Below, in pieces: positions 18,069-25,444 of a stretch of 33,306 nucleotides of DNA (position 1 is its first letter; every line of letters begins with the position of its first letter). A program made the translations under genes and the position numbers. The stretch comes from Actinomycetota bacterium (lineage in GTDB: Bacteria > Actinomycetota > Aquicultoria > SURF-47), in NCBI GenBank assembly GCA_003599235.1, contig QZJE01000012.1, positions 1-33,306 of the forward strand, in the 5' to 3' direction. The notes under the pieces were generated by a model, which was not told the DNA's origin, searched no databases, and saw nothing but the letters and a program-made list of their open reading frames with translations.

Positions 18069-18151
18069 GCCGGAGTGGCGGAATTGGCAGACGCTGCGGA
18101 CTTAAAATCCGTTGCCCTTGTGGTGTGGGGGTTCGAGTCCCCCCTCCGGCA
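18069..18151 (+). tRNA. tRNA-Leu (anticodon UAA)
   Basis: An 83-base tRNA with a long variable arm. The acceptor stem pairs GCCGGAG (18069-18075) with CTCCGGC (18144-18150), discriminator A. The anticodon stem GCGGA/TCCGT closes the loop CTTAAAA, giving UAA at 18103-18105. The T-arm has GGGGG TTCGAGT CCCCC. The next bases are CAT, so CCA is not encoded. The variable arm and discriminator A fit leucine. The opposite strand carries the last 50 bases of ppx, whose stop codon is in the anticodon loop. Confidence 0.95.
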
Positions 18152-19055
18152 CATCTAATATTATCCCATCTAATATATCAGCCTCGCTGACAATTAATTT
18201 CTTAACTGAAAGCGTCTCTAAGAGGGTAGAGGCGATGGTAGTTCCGGCAACAATTACGTCGGCGCGGCCGGGCTCCATTACAGGTATTTCTTTTCTTTGC
18301 TTAAGTGTCATCGATAGAAACTGCTTAAGAATTTCATCGATTTTTTCTTTGGATAATAGCGAACCATGAACTATTGAAGGATCGTATTCTTTAAGCCCTA
18401 AGTTGATAGCAGCTAGAGTAGTAATGGTTCCGGCGGTGCCGATTAGTTGAAAATCTCCTGTTTTTTTTATCTGATTAATCTCTTTAGAATAAATATCCCT
18501 AACATAATTCCTTATCGCTTCTATTTCAGAAGAGATAGGTGGGTCGTTTTCTATAAACAATTCATATAAACGAACACAGCCAATGTTTTTACTAAAAGAG
18601 AATTTAACATGACGAGGGGAGCCCAAAATAAGTTCAGTGGAGCCGCCGCCGATGTCCATGACTAGAGTCGAGAGACTAGAGGGTAGAGTCGAGTAAGTGG
18701 CGCCGAGGAAAGATAACTTGGCTTCTTTCTCAGGTGATAAAACTTCTAGCTCTATCCCGGTCTTAGCTTTTACTAGATCGATAAAGTCGCCGGTATTCTT
18801 AGCATCTCTGGCAGCACTGGTAGTAGTAGCTCTGATAACCCCTGCTCCTAACTTATCAGCGATCCTCGTATAGTCTTTGATAACTTCAACCGTTCGAGCA
18901 ATAGCCTCAGACGCCAGCCTCGATGTTTTATCAACATCTTGGCCTAGTCTGGTCACTCTCGCCTCACGATGCAAGGTTTTATAAGAGCCATCCTTAAAAT
19001 CGGCTACTATAAGCCTTGTAGAGTTTGTACCTATGTCAATTCCTGCTTTTATCAC
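18102..19055 (-). CDS. ppx: Ppx/GppA phosphatase family (exopolyphosphatase)
   Basis: A 317-residue enzyme of the sugar kinase/actin-like Ppx/GppA family, which hydrolyses inorganic polyphosphate or pppGpp. The N-terminal phosphate loop GIDIGTNSTRLIVAD and the second loop VMDIGGGSTELILG are intact, and GTAGTITTLAA and the segment around GRADVIVAGT are also present. There is no C-terminal HD-like domain, as in short actinobacterial Ppx proteins. The start is GTG at 19055, inside the last codons of the DUF501 gene (20-base overlap). The last 16 codons or so run antisense through the tRNA-Leu gene, so the tail (about from EGGLEPP on) is shaped by the tRNA sequence. Confidence 0.92.
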   Translation of the reverse strand: MIKAGIDIGTNSTRLIVADFKDGSYKTLHREARVTRLGQDVDKTSRLASEAIARTVEVIKDYTRIADKLGAGVIRATTTSAARDAKNTGDFIDLVKAKTGIELEVLSPEKEAKLSFLGATYSTLPSSLSTLVMDIGGGSTELILGSPRHVKFSFSKNIGCVRLYELFIENDPPISSEIEAIRNYVRDIYSKEINQIKKTGDFQLIGTAGTITTLAAINLGLKEYDPSIVHGSLLSKEKIDEILKQFLSMTLKQRKEIPVMEPGRADVIVAGTTIASTLLETLSVKKLIVSEADILDGIILDVPEGGLEPPHHKGNGF

Positions 19056-19509
19056 AGCTCCCCCAGTGACAGGACCCCGAGATTATCAACTTTTCTATCT
19101 GCTTTCCTACCGGATTTTCACCAGTTGCTAAGTAATGCGCATAATGGGCATGCAAACATTTGATTCGCTCTAAATTAGAAACACCTGCAATTCCTTTAGA
19201 CAATAACCCACGTTCTTTTATATAGGCTGCTTGAGCCTTTAAAAATCTAACTTTATACTCAGTATCCCTTGATATCTTTTCTTCTAGCTTACTTATATAG
19301 CCTTCATTTTCTATGCGGCTAATTTCTTTTACCAAAAAAGGACAGGTTAGATAATAAAGAGTGGGAAAAGGCTTACCCTCAACTAGAGGGTTAGTCTTGA
19401 TAACTTGCGGATGAGGAGGTTTGGTTTTGCACCAAGCAACTATTTCGTATTGACCCCTTGGTTTACGTCCGAGTTGCTGCTCTACTAAATCTTTTCGCTC
19501 AACACCCAT
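19036..19509 (-). CDS. DUF501 domain protein
   Basis: A 157-residue protein of family DUF501, of unknown function. The family features are visible: an N-terminal LGRKPRGQYEIVAWCKTKPPHPQVIKTNP, the LYYLTCPFLVKEISRIE segment, and C-terminal GVSNLERIKCLHAHYAHYLATGENPVG with its Cys-x-His-x-x-x-x-His cluster, suggestive of a metal site. In many Actinobacteria it stands between the divIC/ftsB-like gene and ppx, and the same three genes are here, with hemL inserted. It overlaps ppx by 20 bases. The ATG is 3 bases after the hemL stop. Confidence 0.9.
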   Translation of the reverse strand: MGVERKDLVEQQLGRKPRGQYEIVAWCKTKPPHPQVIKTNPLVEGKPFPTLYYLTCPFLVKEISRIENEGYISKLEEKISRDTEYKVRFLKAQAAYIKERGLLSKGIAGVSNLERIKCLHAHYAHYLATGENPVGKQIEKLIISGSCHWGSCDKSRN

Positions 19510-19512
19510 CCC

Positions 19513-20784
19513 TTATCCCTGCAAAGCAATCTTTGCTGCTGCTATAGCTTGGTCGAGTTCTTGCTGGCTGTGGGCTGCTGAGATAAAAGTAGCTTCGAAT
19601 TGTGAGGGGGCTAAATATATACCTTGCCCAAGCATCTTTTTAAAATAAGCAGCGAAAAAATCTGTATCTGATGTTTTAGCTGAATTATAATCAAATACTT
19701 CTTGATTAGTAAAAAACATACTGAGCATAGAGCCTACTCTGGTAAAAAAGGCGCTTACTCCTGCTTGACTAGCTGCTTCTTTTAATCCAGCTTCAAGATA
19801 AGCTCCCTTTTCATCCAGCTCTTGATATAGTTTTTCATTGGAAAGCTCATCTATCATGGCCAGTCCGGCGGCCATAGCTACCGGATTGCCAGATAAGGTA
19901 CCGGCCTGATAAACCGGACCGGATGGAGCTACCATATCCATAATATCGGCTCTTCCACCAAAAGCGCCAACCGGGAATCCGCCGCCAATTATTTTGCCTA
20001 AGGTGGTGAGGTCGGGAGTCACATTGTAATACTGCTGTGCCCCGCCTAAACTTAGACGGAAACCAGTGATTACTTCGTCAAAAATCAGGACAATACTATT
20101 AGCCTTGGTTATCTCTCTTAAGAACTCTAGAAATCCCGGTTTTGGCGGAACGACTCCCATATTGCCAGCTACAGGCTCTACAATTAAACAAGCAATTTCG
20201 TCTTTATACTTCTCTACTGCTTGCCCTAAAGCTTCAGTATCGTTGTAAGCTATGTTGATAGTGTCTTCAGTGGCCGCCTTGGTAACTCCCGGGCTATCAG
20301 GCAATCCCAGAGTGGTTACTCCAGAGCCGGCTTTAGCCAACATAGCATCGCTGTGACCGTGGTAACAACCTTCGAACTTGATTATTTTGTCTTTGCCGGT
20401 AAAACCCCTAGCTAACCGGATAGCACTCATTACTGCTTCAGTGCCCGAGCTTACCATCCTAACTTTTTCAATAGAGGGCACACATTCGACAACCCTTTTA
20501 GCCATCTCCACTTCTAATTCAGTGGGAGCTCCGAAGCTAGTACCTTTTTCGAGAATATTTTCTACTTTTTTGATGATGGCTGGATTAGCATGACCTAAAA
20601 TGAGCGGGCCCCAAGAACTGACAAAGTCTATATATTCATTACCATCAACATCAATAACTGTTGAACCTCTGCCTTCGGTAATAAAGACAGGATCCATGTC
20701 AACCGAGCGAAAAGCCCTCACGGGAGAATTAACTCCTCCGGGTATATATTTCTTTGCTTCTTTAAATAGTTCTTCTGATTTCAT
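19513..20784 (-). CDS. hemL: Glutamate-1-semialdehyde 2,1-aminomutase
   Basis: Class III PLP enzyme of the C5 haem pathway, converting glutamate-1-semialdehyde to 5-aminolevulinate. At 423 residues it is full length. The PLP lysine is Lys264 in [18 protein letters not shown], preceded by the Asp that holds the pyridine ring in [11 protein letters not shown]. The N-terminal [14 protein letters not shown] and the [13 protein letters not shown] segment are diagnostic for HemL over other class III enzymes. The ATG has AAGGAT upstream. Haem supply fits the multiheme cytochrome further right, but no other hem genes are here. It separates divIC from DUF501, normally neighbours. Confidence 0.97.
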   Translation of the reverse strand: MKSEELFKEAKKYIPGGVNSPVRAFRSVDMDPVFITEGRGSTVIDVDGNEYIDFVSSWGPLILGHANPAIIKKVENILEKGTSFGAPTELEVEMAKRVVECVPSIEKVRMVSSGTEAVMSAIRLARGFTGKDKIIKFEGCYHGHSDAMLAKAGSGVTTLGLPDSPGVTKAATEDTINIAYNDTEALGQAVEKYKDEIACLIVEPVAGNMGVVPPKPGFLEFLREITKANSIVLIFDEVITGFRLSLGGAQQYYNVTPDLTTLGKIIGGGFPVGAFGGRADIMDMVAPSGPVYQAGTLSGNPVAMAAGLAMIDELSNEKLYQELDEKGAYLEAGLKEAASQAGVSAFFTRVGSMLSMFFTNQEVFDYNSAKTSDTDFFAAYFKKMLGQGIYLAPSQFEATFISAAHSQQELDQAIAAAKIALQG

Positions 20785-20790
20785 GACAAT

Positions 20791-20823
20791 CCTTTAAGTC
20801 TTCAGCCTTGAGCCTTCATCCTC
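20791..20823. repeat. Short intergenic repeat, CTT/CAGCCTT type
   Basis: A 33-base low-complexity string built from TTAAGTCTTCAGCCTTGAG units, between hemL and divIC. A close relative lies at 21246-21282. Both read, on the minus strand, as strings of GACTGAAGG and AAAGGCT, and neither codes. Confidence 0.55.
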
Positions 20824-21198
20824 TTACAATAGCCCCTTAACATAATCAATCGCCTTTTGCCACCAGCTTTTGGGTTTAACCCTATTTGGTTTTGGCTTTT
20901 CTTTACCAGGTAAAACAACGTAGGCTTTCTCTGATGGCTTTACCATTCCCAATTGTTCTCTAGCTTCTAGCTCAATATATTCATCAGTATTTAGATTTTT
21001 TATATCAGCCCGAAGCTGCTTGTTTTTTTTATTAACTGAATTTAGCTCATGTTTAAGGTTAATATTTTCACGGCGAGCCTCGAGCATCTTAAGGGTGGGA
21101 ACAGCCAGCCAGGCAAGACAAAGAACAATAATGCCACTAGTAATGGTTAAAGTTGGTGTAATATTTTTACTTTGTTTTAATCTAACTACTTTTGCCAT
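20824..21198 (-). CDS. divIC: Septum formation initiator (DivIC/FtsB family)
   Basis: A bitopic cell-division protein of 124 residues. A short basic N terminus precedes one membrane helix (about 17-36, TPTLTITSGIIVLCLAWLAV) and a coiled coil (about 40-85, with heptads through NLKHELNSVNKKNKQLRADI). The family ending ELEAREQLGMVKPSEKAYVVLP follows, then a basic tail. It scaffolds FtsL and FtsQ/DivIB in the divisome. The arrangement with DUF501 and ppx further down is the actinobacterial-style cluster. The Shine-Dalgarno is weak. Confidence 0.9.
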   Translation of the reverse strand: MAKVVRLKQSKNITPTLTITSGIIVLCLAWLAVPTLKMLEARRENINLKHELNSVNKKNKQLRADIKNLNTDEYIELEAREQLGMVKPSEKAYVVLPGKEKPKPNRVKPKSWWQKAIDYVKGLL

Positions 21199-21245
21199 GA
21201 TTACTACTTTAATTAGTGCTTAACTAGGTATTTTACCACATTTTA

Positions 21246-21282
21246 CCTTCAGTCTTTAAGCCTTTAGCCTTCAGTCTTCATT
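21246..21282. repeat. Short intergenic repeat, CTT/CAGTCTT type
   Basis: A string of TTCAGTCTTTAAGCCTTTAG type, a second copy of the repeat at 20791-20823. It includes the stop of the small Cys-rich ORF on the minus strand. Confidence 0.55.
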
Positions 21283-21458
21283 TCCTTATACCGGCATTGT
21301 CCTTTACTATATTTTTTCGCTACCGTTACCGTGCAGAAGTGCTTGCTTTCTGTCAGGTACTTACAGTTAGTGCAATCAATATATTTTTTACGCTTGATTT
21401 CAGTTGGACTATCCTTAAATATCCTAAATCTTTTAACCGTAAGCTTTCCACTACCCAC
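21264..21458 (-). CDS. Small Cys-rich protein, 64 aa (tentative)
   Basis: A possible small protein with four cysteines in the pattern C-x2-C-x9-C-x14-C (CTNC ... HFC ... GQCRY), which could bind zinc or a cluster. The body (about residues 10-60) has normal protein composition, with Lys/Arg-rich flanks. The start (GTG at 21458) lies in a G-rich repeat and the stop in another repeat, so the ends are uncertain. The start could be further in, but no other ATG/GTG/TTG has a clear ribosome site. Reported because the Cys spacing is unlikely in a shadow frame. Confidence 0.5.
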   Translation of the reverse strand: MGSGKLTVKRFRIFKDSPTEIKRKKYIDCTNCKYLTESKHFCTVTVAKKYSKGQCRYKEMKTEG

Positions 21459-21480
21459 TACCCACTACCCCTTACCCTTA
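21449..21480. repeat. Tandem CCACTACC-type repeat
   Basis: CCACTACCCACTACCCACTA-like short tandem units just after pyk (minus strand). On the minus strand they read GTAGTGGGTAGTGG, similar in style to the strings at 6748-6770 and 25409-25440. Confidence 0.6.
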
Positions 21481-21482
21481 TT

Positions 21483-22886
21483 TCAGACTTGCTGCACCTT
21501 TATTAGATTAGTAGTTCCGGCAACGTTGACCATCGCCCCTGCAGTTATTATTAGCTTATCACCTTTTCTAGCACATTTAGAAGAAAGGGTGGCTTTGGTT
21601 GCAATTGAGAACATATCGTTGATGTCTTTAGAAGCCTCTACCTTAATAGGAGTTACTCCCCAACTTAATTGTAGTTGGCCTAGAGTGCTTTGCTGCGGAG
21701 TAACCGCAATAATTCTAACCGGAGGCCTAAAGCGGGATATGGCTCTGGCAGTATTGCCGGATTGAGTTGAGGTAACAATAGCACGGGCCCCAATATCGAC
21801 TGCCAACTCGGCCGAAGAAAGACTGATAGCATCAGTAACATTATTATCATATAGCCACCTAACTTTAGATTTAAGCTTTTTATCATATGCTATGTTTGCT
21901 TCTGTTTTTTTTATTATTTTTTCCATAGTTTTCAGACTCTCTACAGGATATGCTCCGATAGCTGTTTCATCAGATAGCAACACGGCATCAGTTTCATCAA
22001 AAATAGCATTTGCTACATCAGATGCTTCTGCCCTGGTAGGCCTGGCAGAAGAAACCATAGACTCAAGCATCTGAGTAGCAATAACAACCGGTTTTCCCAG
22101 ACGTTGACATTTTTTTACAATGGTTTTCTGAATTATGGGAACCTCTTCTATTGGTAGCTCGATACCTAAATCTCCCCTAGCTACCATTACCCCGTCAGCA
22201 GCGTCGATAATTGCGTCAAGATTTTCTAAAGCTTCTCTTTTTTCAATTTTAGCCATTACCAGAGTTTTGCCACCGAGCTTATTTATTAAGCGCTTGAGTG
22301 ATAAAACATCTTTAGCACTTCTAACAAACGACATCCCCACCCAGTCAATATTATTCTTAACTATTTCTTCTATGTCTTTTTTATCTTCAGCGGTAAGAGC
22401 GGGGGCTTTAAGGCTAGCACCAGGTAAGTTAACCCCTTTACCGCTAAGCAGTGTTCCACCGGTTATTACCTTACAATACAGACGTAATCCATCTTTGCTA
22501 AATACTTTTAATACCACTTGCCCTTCGTTAATTAAGATACGCTGGCCAGCTTTTACTTCTTTAGCTAGTTTTGGATAATTAACATACACTTCGTTTGTAC
22601 TTCCAAGAACTGGTTTAGTAGTTAAAACAAACTCCTGGCCTGACTCTAAAACAATCTCTCCTTCAATTTTAGAAACCCTTATTTTGGGACCCCTAAGATC
22701 GAATAAACTGGCAACCGATTTTTTGGATATTTTCTTGATTGTGTTAAGAGTCTTAAAATGGTCTTCAAGGGAGGCAAAAGACAGATTAAAGCGAGCTGCG
22801 TCCATCCCACCTAGCACTAGTTTTTTAAGTACTTGCGAATCACTGCTTTTAGGACCTATAGTACAAATAATCTTAGTTGCTCTCAT
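21483..22886 (-). CDS. pyk: Pyruvate kinase
   Basis: Glycolytic enzyme making pyruvate and ATP from phosphoenolpyruvate and ADP; 467 residues, the length of enzymes without the extra C-terminal PEP-utiliser domain. It has the N-terminal TKIICTIGPKS and RFNLSFAS, the active-site lysine motif VMAKIEKREAL, VMVARGDLGIELP with the metal-binding residues, and the ATQMLESM helix followed by PTRAEASDVANAIFDETDAV. The C-terminal allosteric domain ends at VAGTTNLIKVQQV. A terminator-like hairpin lies 19-26 bases upstream of the ATG. Confidence 0.97.
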   Translation of the reverse strand: MRATKIICTIGPKSSDSQVLKKLVLGGMDAARFNLSFASLEDHFKTLNTIKKISKKSVASLFDLRGPKIRVSKIEGEIVLESGQEFVLTTKPVLGSTNEVYVNYPKLAKEVKAGQRILINEGQVVLKVFSKDGLRLYCKVITGGTLLSGKGVNLPGASLKAPALTAEDKKDIEEIVKNNIDWVGMSFVRSAKDVLSLKRLINKLGGKTLVMAKIEKREALENLDAIIDAADGVMVARGDLGIELPIEEVPIIQKTIVKKCQRLGKPVVIATQMLESMVSSARPTRAEASDVANAIFDETDAVLLSDETAIGAYPVESLKTMEKIIKKTEANIAYDKKLKSKVRWLYDNNVTDAISLSSAELAVDIGARAIVTSTQSGNTARAISRFRPPVRIIAVTPQQSTLGQLQLSWGVTPIKVEASKDINDMFSIATKATLSSKCARKGDKLIITAGAMVNVAGTTNLIKVQQV

Positions 22887-22904
22887 AACTTTATTTTACC
22901 CCAA

Positions 22905-22931
22905 ACAAAAAGGGCGGACATTAGTCCGCCC
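22905..22931 (-). terminator. GC-rich hairpin with T tail, just upstream of pyk
   Basis: On the minus strand GGGCGGAC-TAAT-GTCCGCCC (22931-22912) is followed by TTTTTG. It has the form of a Rho-independent terminator and lies after the lipoprotein gene that ends at 23013. It is only about 20 bases before the pyk ATG, so it would also sit in a pyk leader if pyk starts further up. The string is also typical of dispersed hairpin repeats. Confidence 0.6.
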
Positions 22932-22950
22932 CTACATTTTGCCCCATTAA

Positions 22951-23008
22951 CCTTTAACCAATTTACTACCAGTCACTAGTCACGAGACACCTGCCGGCAG
23001 GCAGGCTA
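22951..23008. repeat. Intergenic repeat with CCTGCCGGCAGG palindrome
   Basis: An intergenic string containing ACTACCAGTCACTAGTCACG and, at 22990-23001, the palindrome CCTGCCGGCAGG followed by CAGGC. Sharply more GC-rich than its surroundings. Such strings are common between genes in groundwater genome assemblies; function unknown. Confidence 0.5.
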
Positions 23009-23012
23009 AGCA

Positions 23013-23474
23013 CTATTTCGCTACCGCCACTTGATAGTTAGACACCAACCAGCCCTTACTATGTTTAATAAAAATCCATTGGGTATCCCATTTATCAAAA
23101 CCGGCTGGCTGACCTTCCAAAACCATTCTTACAGTAACCGCCATAGAGGTCTTTTGCTGCTCTTTTTTGATTACTTTAAAACTTTTAAGAGGCATTGACT
23201 CATTTCTTTGCTCAAATTCTTTTTCAGTTCTTTTTGCCTTACTCTCGGCAGGTAATAACTTATAGGCTTCTTTCCATTTTTTTTGCTGATAAAACGTATA
23301 ATACTTTTCCAAATACTTTTCGGGAGTTGTATTAGCCGGTACAAAAGTTTGCGGACCCTTTTTAGCTTTATCTGATGATGTCGGCGGTTTTAAATCAGTC
23401 TTGCTGCTGCATCCAGCAAAGATTAAACCTGTTAATACCAATACTGCAATAAAAATAATTATTTTTTTACTCAA
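23013..23474 (-). CDS. Putative lipoprotein, NTF2-like/DUF4878-type domain
   Basis: A 153-residue predicted lipoprotein: MSKKIIIFIAVLVLTGLIFAGC has a lipobox (LIFAGC), with the lipid-bearing Cys at position 22. After a Lys/Ser/Pro-rich linker (to about 45), the domain YLEKYYTFYQQKKWKEAYKLL ... GWLVSNYQVA has the helix-then-sheet pattern of small NTF2-like secreted domains. The frame extends to ATG at 23486, but the TTG at 23474 has GGAGG 5 bases upstream, and that GGAGG lies inside the longer version, so TTG is preferred. It follows pgsA by 21 bases. Function unknown. Confidence 0.8.
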   Translation of the reverse strand: MSKKIIIFIAVLVLTGLIFAGCSSKTDLKPPTSSDKAKKGPQTFVPANTTPEKYLEKYYTFYQQKKWKEAYKLLPAESKAKRTEKEFEQRNESMPLKSFKVIKKEQQKTSMAVTVRMVLEGQPAGFDKWDTQWIFIKHSKGWLVSNYQVAVAK

Positions 23475-23495
23475 TTTAACCTCCATAGCGTCAAA

Positions 23496-23993
23496 TTACA
23501 TTTTAACGGCTTTAACTAAATAATCAAGTCCAGCTAAAAGATATAGAATAACTCCTATGTATAAAACTACTAGTCCAGCCGATGGATATAGCAGTAAAAG
23601 AATAAGACTTAAAAAGATGATGGCAGTGGCTGTTTTGCCTAGCCAGCTTACTTCCATCTTCACATTCTTCTTTTTTAACATAAACACGTAGCCTAACGAC
23701 AAGAGCACTTCCCGTCCGGCAATTATTAGTACCACCCATAGAGGAATCAAAGCTTGATAACGCAGATAGATGGCCAGTCCAGCAGATAGCACAAGTATCC
23801 GATCAGCTAAAGGATCGGCGAGCTTGCCAAAATCGGTTATCTCCCCTATGGTTCTAGAAACTAATCCGTCTAGCCAATCAGTTAGAGTTGCTCCCACTAA
23901 TACTAAAACAGCCACTAATCGGTAGGGAGTAAATACCAAATATACAAAAACCGGCGTTAATAAAAATCGGATAACAGTAATAAAATTTGCCAT
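23496..23993 (-). CDS. pgsA: CDP-alcohol phosphatidyltransferase (phosphatidylglycerophosphate synthase)
   Basis: Membrane enzyme that joins CDP-diacylglycerol with glycerol-3-phosphate in phospholipid synthesis; 165 residues, several membrane helices. The CDP-alcohol signature D-x2-D-G-x3-R-x8-G-x3-D-x3-D is complete (TDWLDGLVSRTIGEITDFG then KLADPLADR), with Ser in place of the common Ala before Arg. The N-terminal ANFITVIRFLLTPVF is typical of PgsA. A longer frame to 24050 exists but its 19 extra residues are out of family. The ATG at 23993 shares its A with the TAA stop of the aminotransferase gene (TAATG), a coupled start. Confidence 0.93.
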   Translation of the reverse strand: MANFITVIRFLLTPVFVYLVFTPYRLVAVLVLVGATLTDWLDGLVSRTIGEITDFGKLADPLADRILVLSAGLAIYLRYQALIPLWVVLIIAGREVLLSLGYVFMLKKKNVKMEVSWLGKTATAIIFLSLILLLLYPSAGLVVLYIGVILYLLAGLDYLVKAVKM

Positions 23994-25363
23994 TATTTCT
24001 TCAACACACTTTGGGCTACAATTTTGCCGCCATGAGCTTGCATGCCCCAAAAACGCAATTTAAAAACACTTTCTAAGGCATAAATTAACTTATCAATGTG
24101 TTGTTTTTGAATAGTTAGAGCAGGTTCAAACCTTAGCACATCAGAATTATTTAATGTATACACAGTTACTATTTGATGCTTGTTAAGTAAAAGAGTAGCT
24201 ACCGTTGAACATAAGCTTTCGTCAAATATTACTTTGGAGGCAACTTCTCCCATCTTAGATGTTAAACCCGACTGCTTTTTAAACTCAATACCAGCCATCA
24301 GACCCTTACCGCGGACATCCTTAATAAATTTCGGATATTTTTCTTTTAGATTATTTAGGTTTTTTATTAAATAATCGCCTTGCTCTTTTGCATTATTTAT
24401 TAATCCATCTTCTTCAATTATTTTTATAGTCGTTAATCCTACTAATGTAGATAGATTGTTGCCACCAAATGTCGAGGTGTGGGCGGTAGCAGCTTTCCTT
24501 GAGCCATAAGCCTTCTTGTATACACTAGCTTTGCTAATCAAGGCCCCTATCGGCAAGGTAGTGCCGCTTAGACCTTTGGCTAGGGTTAAAATATCGGGAG
24601 TGACATCTTCGTATTGATAGGCAAACATTCTACCCGTTCTACCCATGCCGCTTTGAATCTCATCTAGGAACAGTAAGGTATCGTATTTGCGGCAAAGTTG
24701 CTCCACGTCCTTTAGATAACCTTCATAAGGAACAATAATTCCAGCCTCTCCCTGAATAGGCTCTAAAGCTACACAAGCAACCTCACCTTTTTTAAGCTCT
24801 GATTCAATTACTTCTGTGTTCCCATAAGGAACTTGAATGCATCCCGGCACCAAGGGCTCAAAAGGTTCTTTATATTTCTTCCTGCCGCTAACTGACAAAG
24901 AGCCCATGCTCTTGCCATGAAAAGCTCCATCGCAAGAGATAACTTTATGCTTTCCTGTCGCCTTGCGAGCTAGCTTGATAGCACCCTCTACCACTTCAGT
25001 GCCACTGTTACCAAAAAAACAGTTTTCTAAACCGGTTAGCTCATAGAGTTTTTGCGCCAAAGCTCCAGGGCCAGGCAAAATACCGGCTTGCATAAATACT
25101 GGTGATTGGCTTTCTAGAAAATCATTGATAAGTTGCTTTATGCGGGGGTGATTGTGGCCGATACAGTTAAGACCAAAGCCGCCTAAAAAGTCTAGGTATT
25201 CAGTGCCTTTGTCATCGTAATAATAAATATCCTTAGCTTTTGCATACTTCTTATTAAACCCCCTAGAATGCAACCGCCAGGAAAGGGTAGGATTGACATG
25301 CTCATGCCAATCCCTAATTTGCTTATATGACGCCTGTAGCACTTCTAAGTCTTTGTTTTCCAT
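23993..25363 (-). CDS. patA: Class III aminotransferase, putrescine aminotransferase (PatA)-like
   Basis: PLP-dependent aminotransferase, 456 residues from ATG at 25363. The lysine is in DILTLAKGLSGTTLPIGALI (Lys263), with LDEIQSGMGRTG before it and ATAHTSTFGGNNL after. The N-terminal DWHEHVNP and FLGGFGLNCIGHNHP resemble the putrescine aminotransferase (YgjG) group more than acetylornithine enzymes, so putrescine or another diamine is a likely substrate; gamma-aminobutyrate or acetylornithine remain possible. The frame could start at GTG 25387, but those 8 codons come from a dispersed repeat (25371-25403), so I reject them. Coupled to pgsA downstream (shares one base). Confidence 0.88.
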   Translation of the reverse strand: MENKDLEVLQASYKQIRDWHEHVNPTLSWRLHSRGFNKKYAKAKDIYYYDDKGTEYLDFLGGFGLNCIGHNHPRIKQLINDFLESQSPVFMQAGILPGPGALAQKLYELTGLENCFFGNSGTEVVEGAIKLARKATGKHKVISCDGAFHGKSMGSLSVSGRKKYKEPFEPLVPGCIQVPYGNTEVIESELKKGEVACVALEPIQGEAGIIVPYEGYLKDVEQLCRKYDTLLFLDEIQSGMGRTGRMFAYQYEDVTPDILTLAKGLSGTTLPIGALISKASVYKKAYGSRKAATAHTSTFGGNNLSTLVGLTTIKIIEEDGLINNAKEQGDYLIKNLNNLKEKYPKFIKDVRGKGLMAGIEFKKQSGLTSKMGEVASKVIFDESLCSTVATLLLNKHQIVTVYTLNNSDVLRFEPALTIQKQHIDKLIYALESVFKLRFWGMQAHGGKIVAQSVLKK

Positions 25364-25370
25364 TATTCCA

Positions 25371-25440
25371 TCCCAGAGATTCTTCACTTCGTTCAGAATG
25401 ACGTTTTTACTACTCCCTACTTACTACTAACTACTCCCTG
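25371..25440. repeat. Dispersed intergenic repeats upstream of the aminotransferase
   Basis: Two adjoining short repeats. Bases 25371-25403 (CAGAGATTCTTCACTTCG, then TTCAGAATGACG) match a string found between genes in many bacterial genomes. Bases 25409-25440 are TACTCCCTACTTACTACTAA-type, the complement of the GTAAGTAGGGAGTAG string at 6748-6770. Nothing else is seen between corA and the aminotransferase. Confidence 0.6.
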
Positions 25441-25444
25441 CTTT

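Noticed and set aside
17996..18190. Plus-strand frame covering the tRNA-Leu region
   Set aside because: It reads through the tRNA gene; the RSGGIGRRCGLK-like peptide is the usual mistaken translation of a tRNA.
23994..24050. Upstream start of pgsA
   Set aside because: It lies within the end of the aminotransferase gene, and the family N terminus begins at ATG 23993 in a TAATG junction.
25364..25387. Upstream GTG start of the PatA-like aminotransferase
   Set aside because: The eight extra codons come from a dispersed repeat, not from family sequence.
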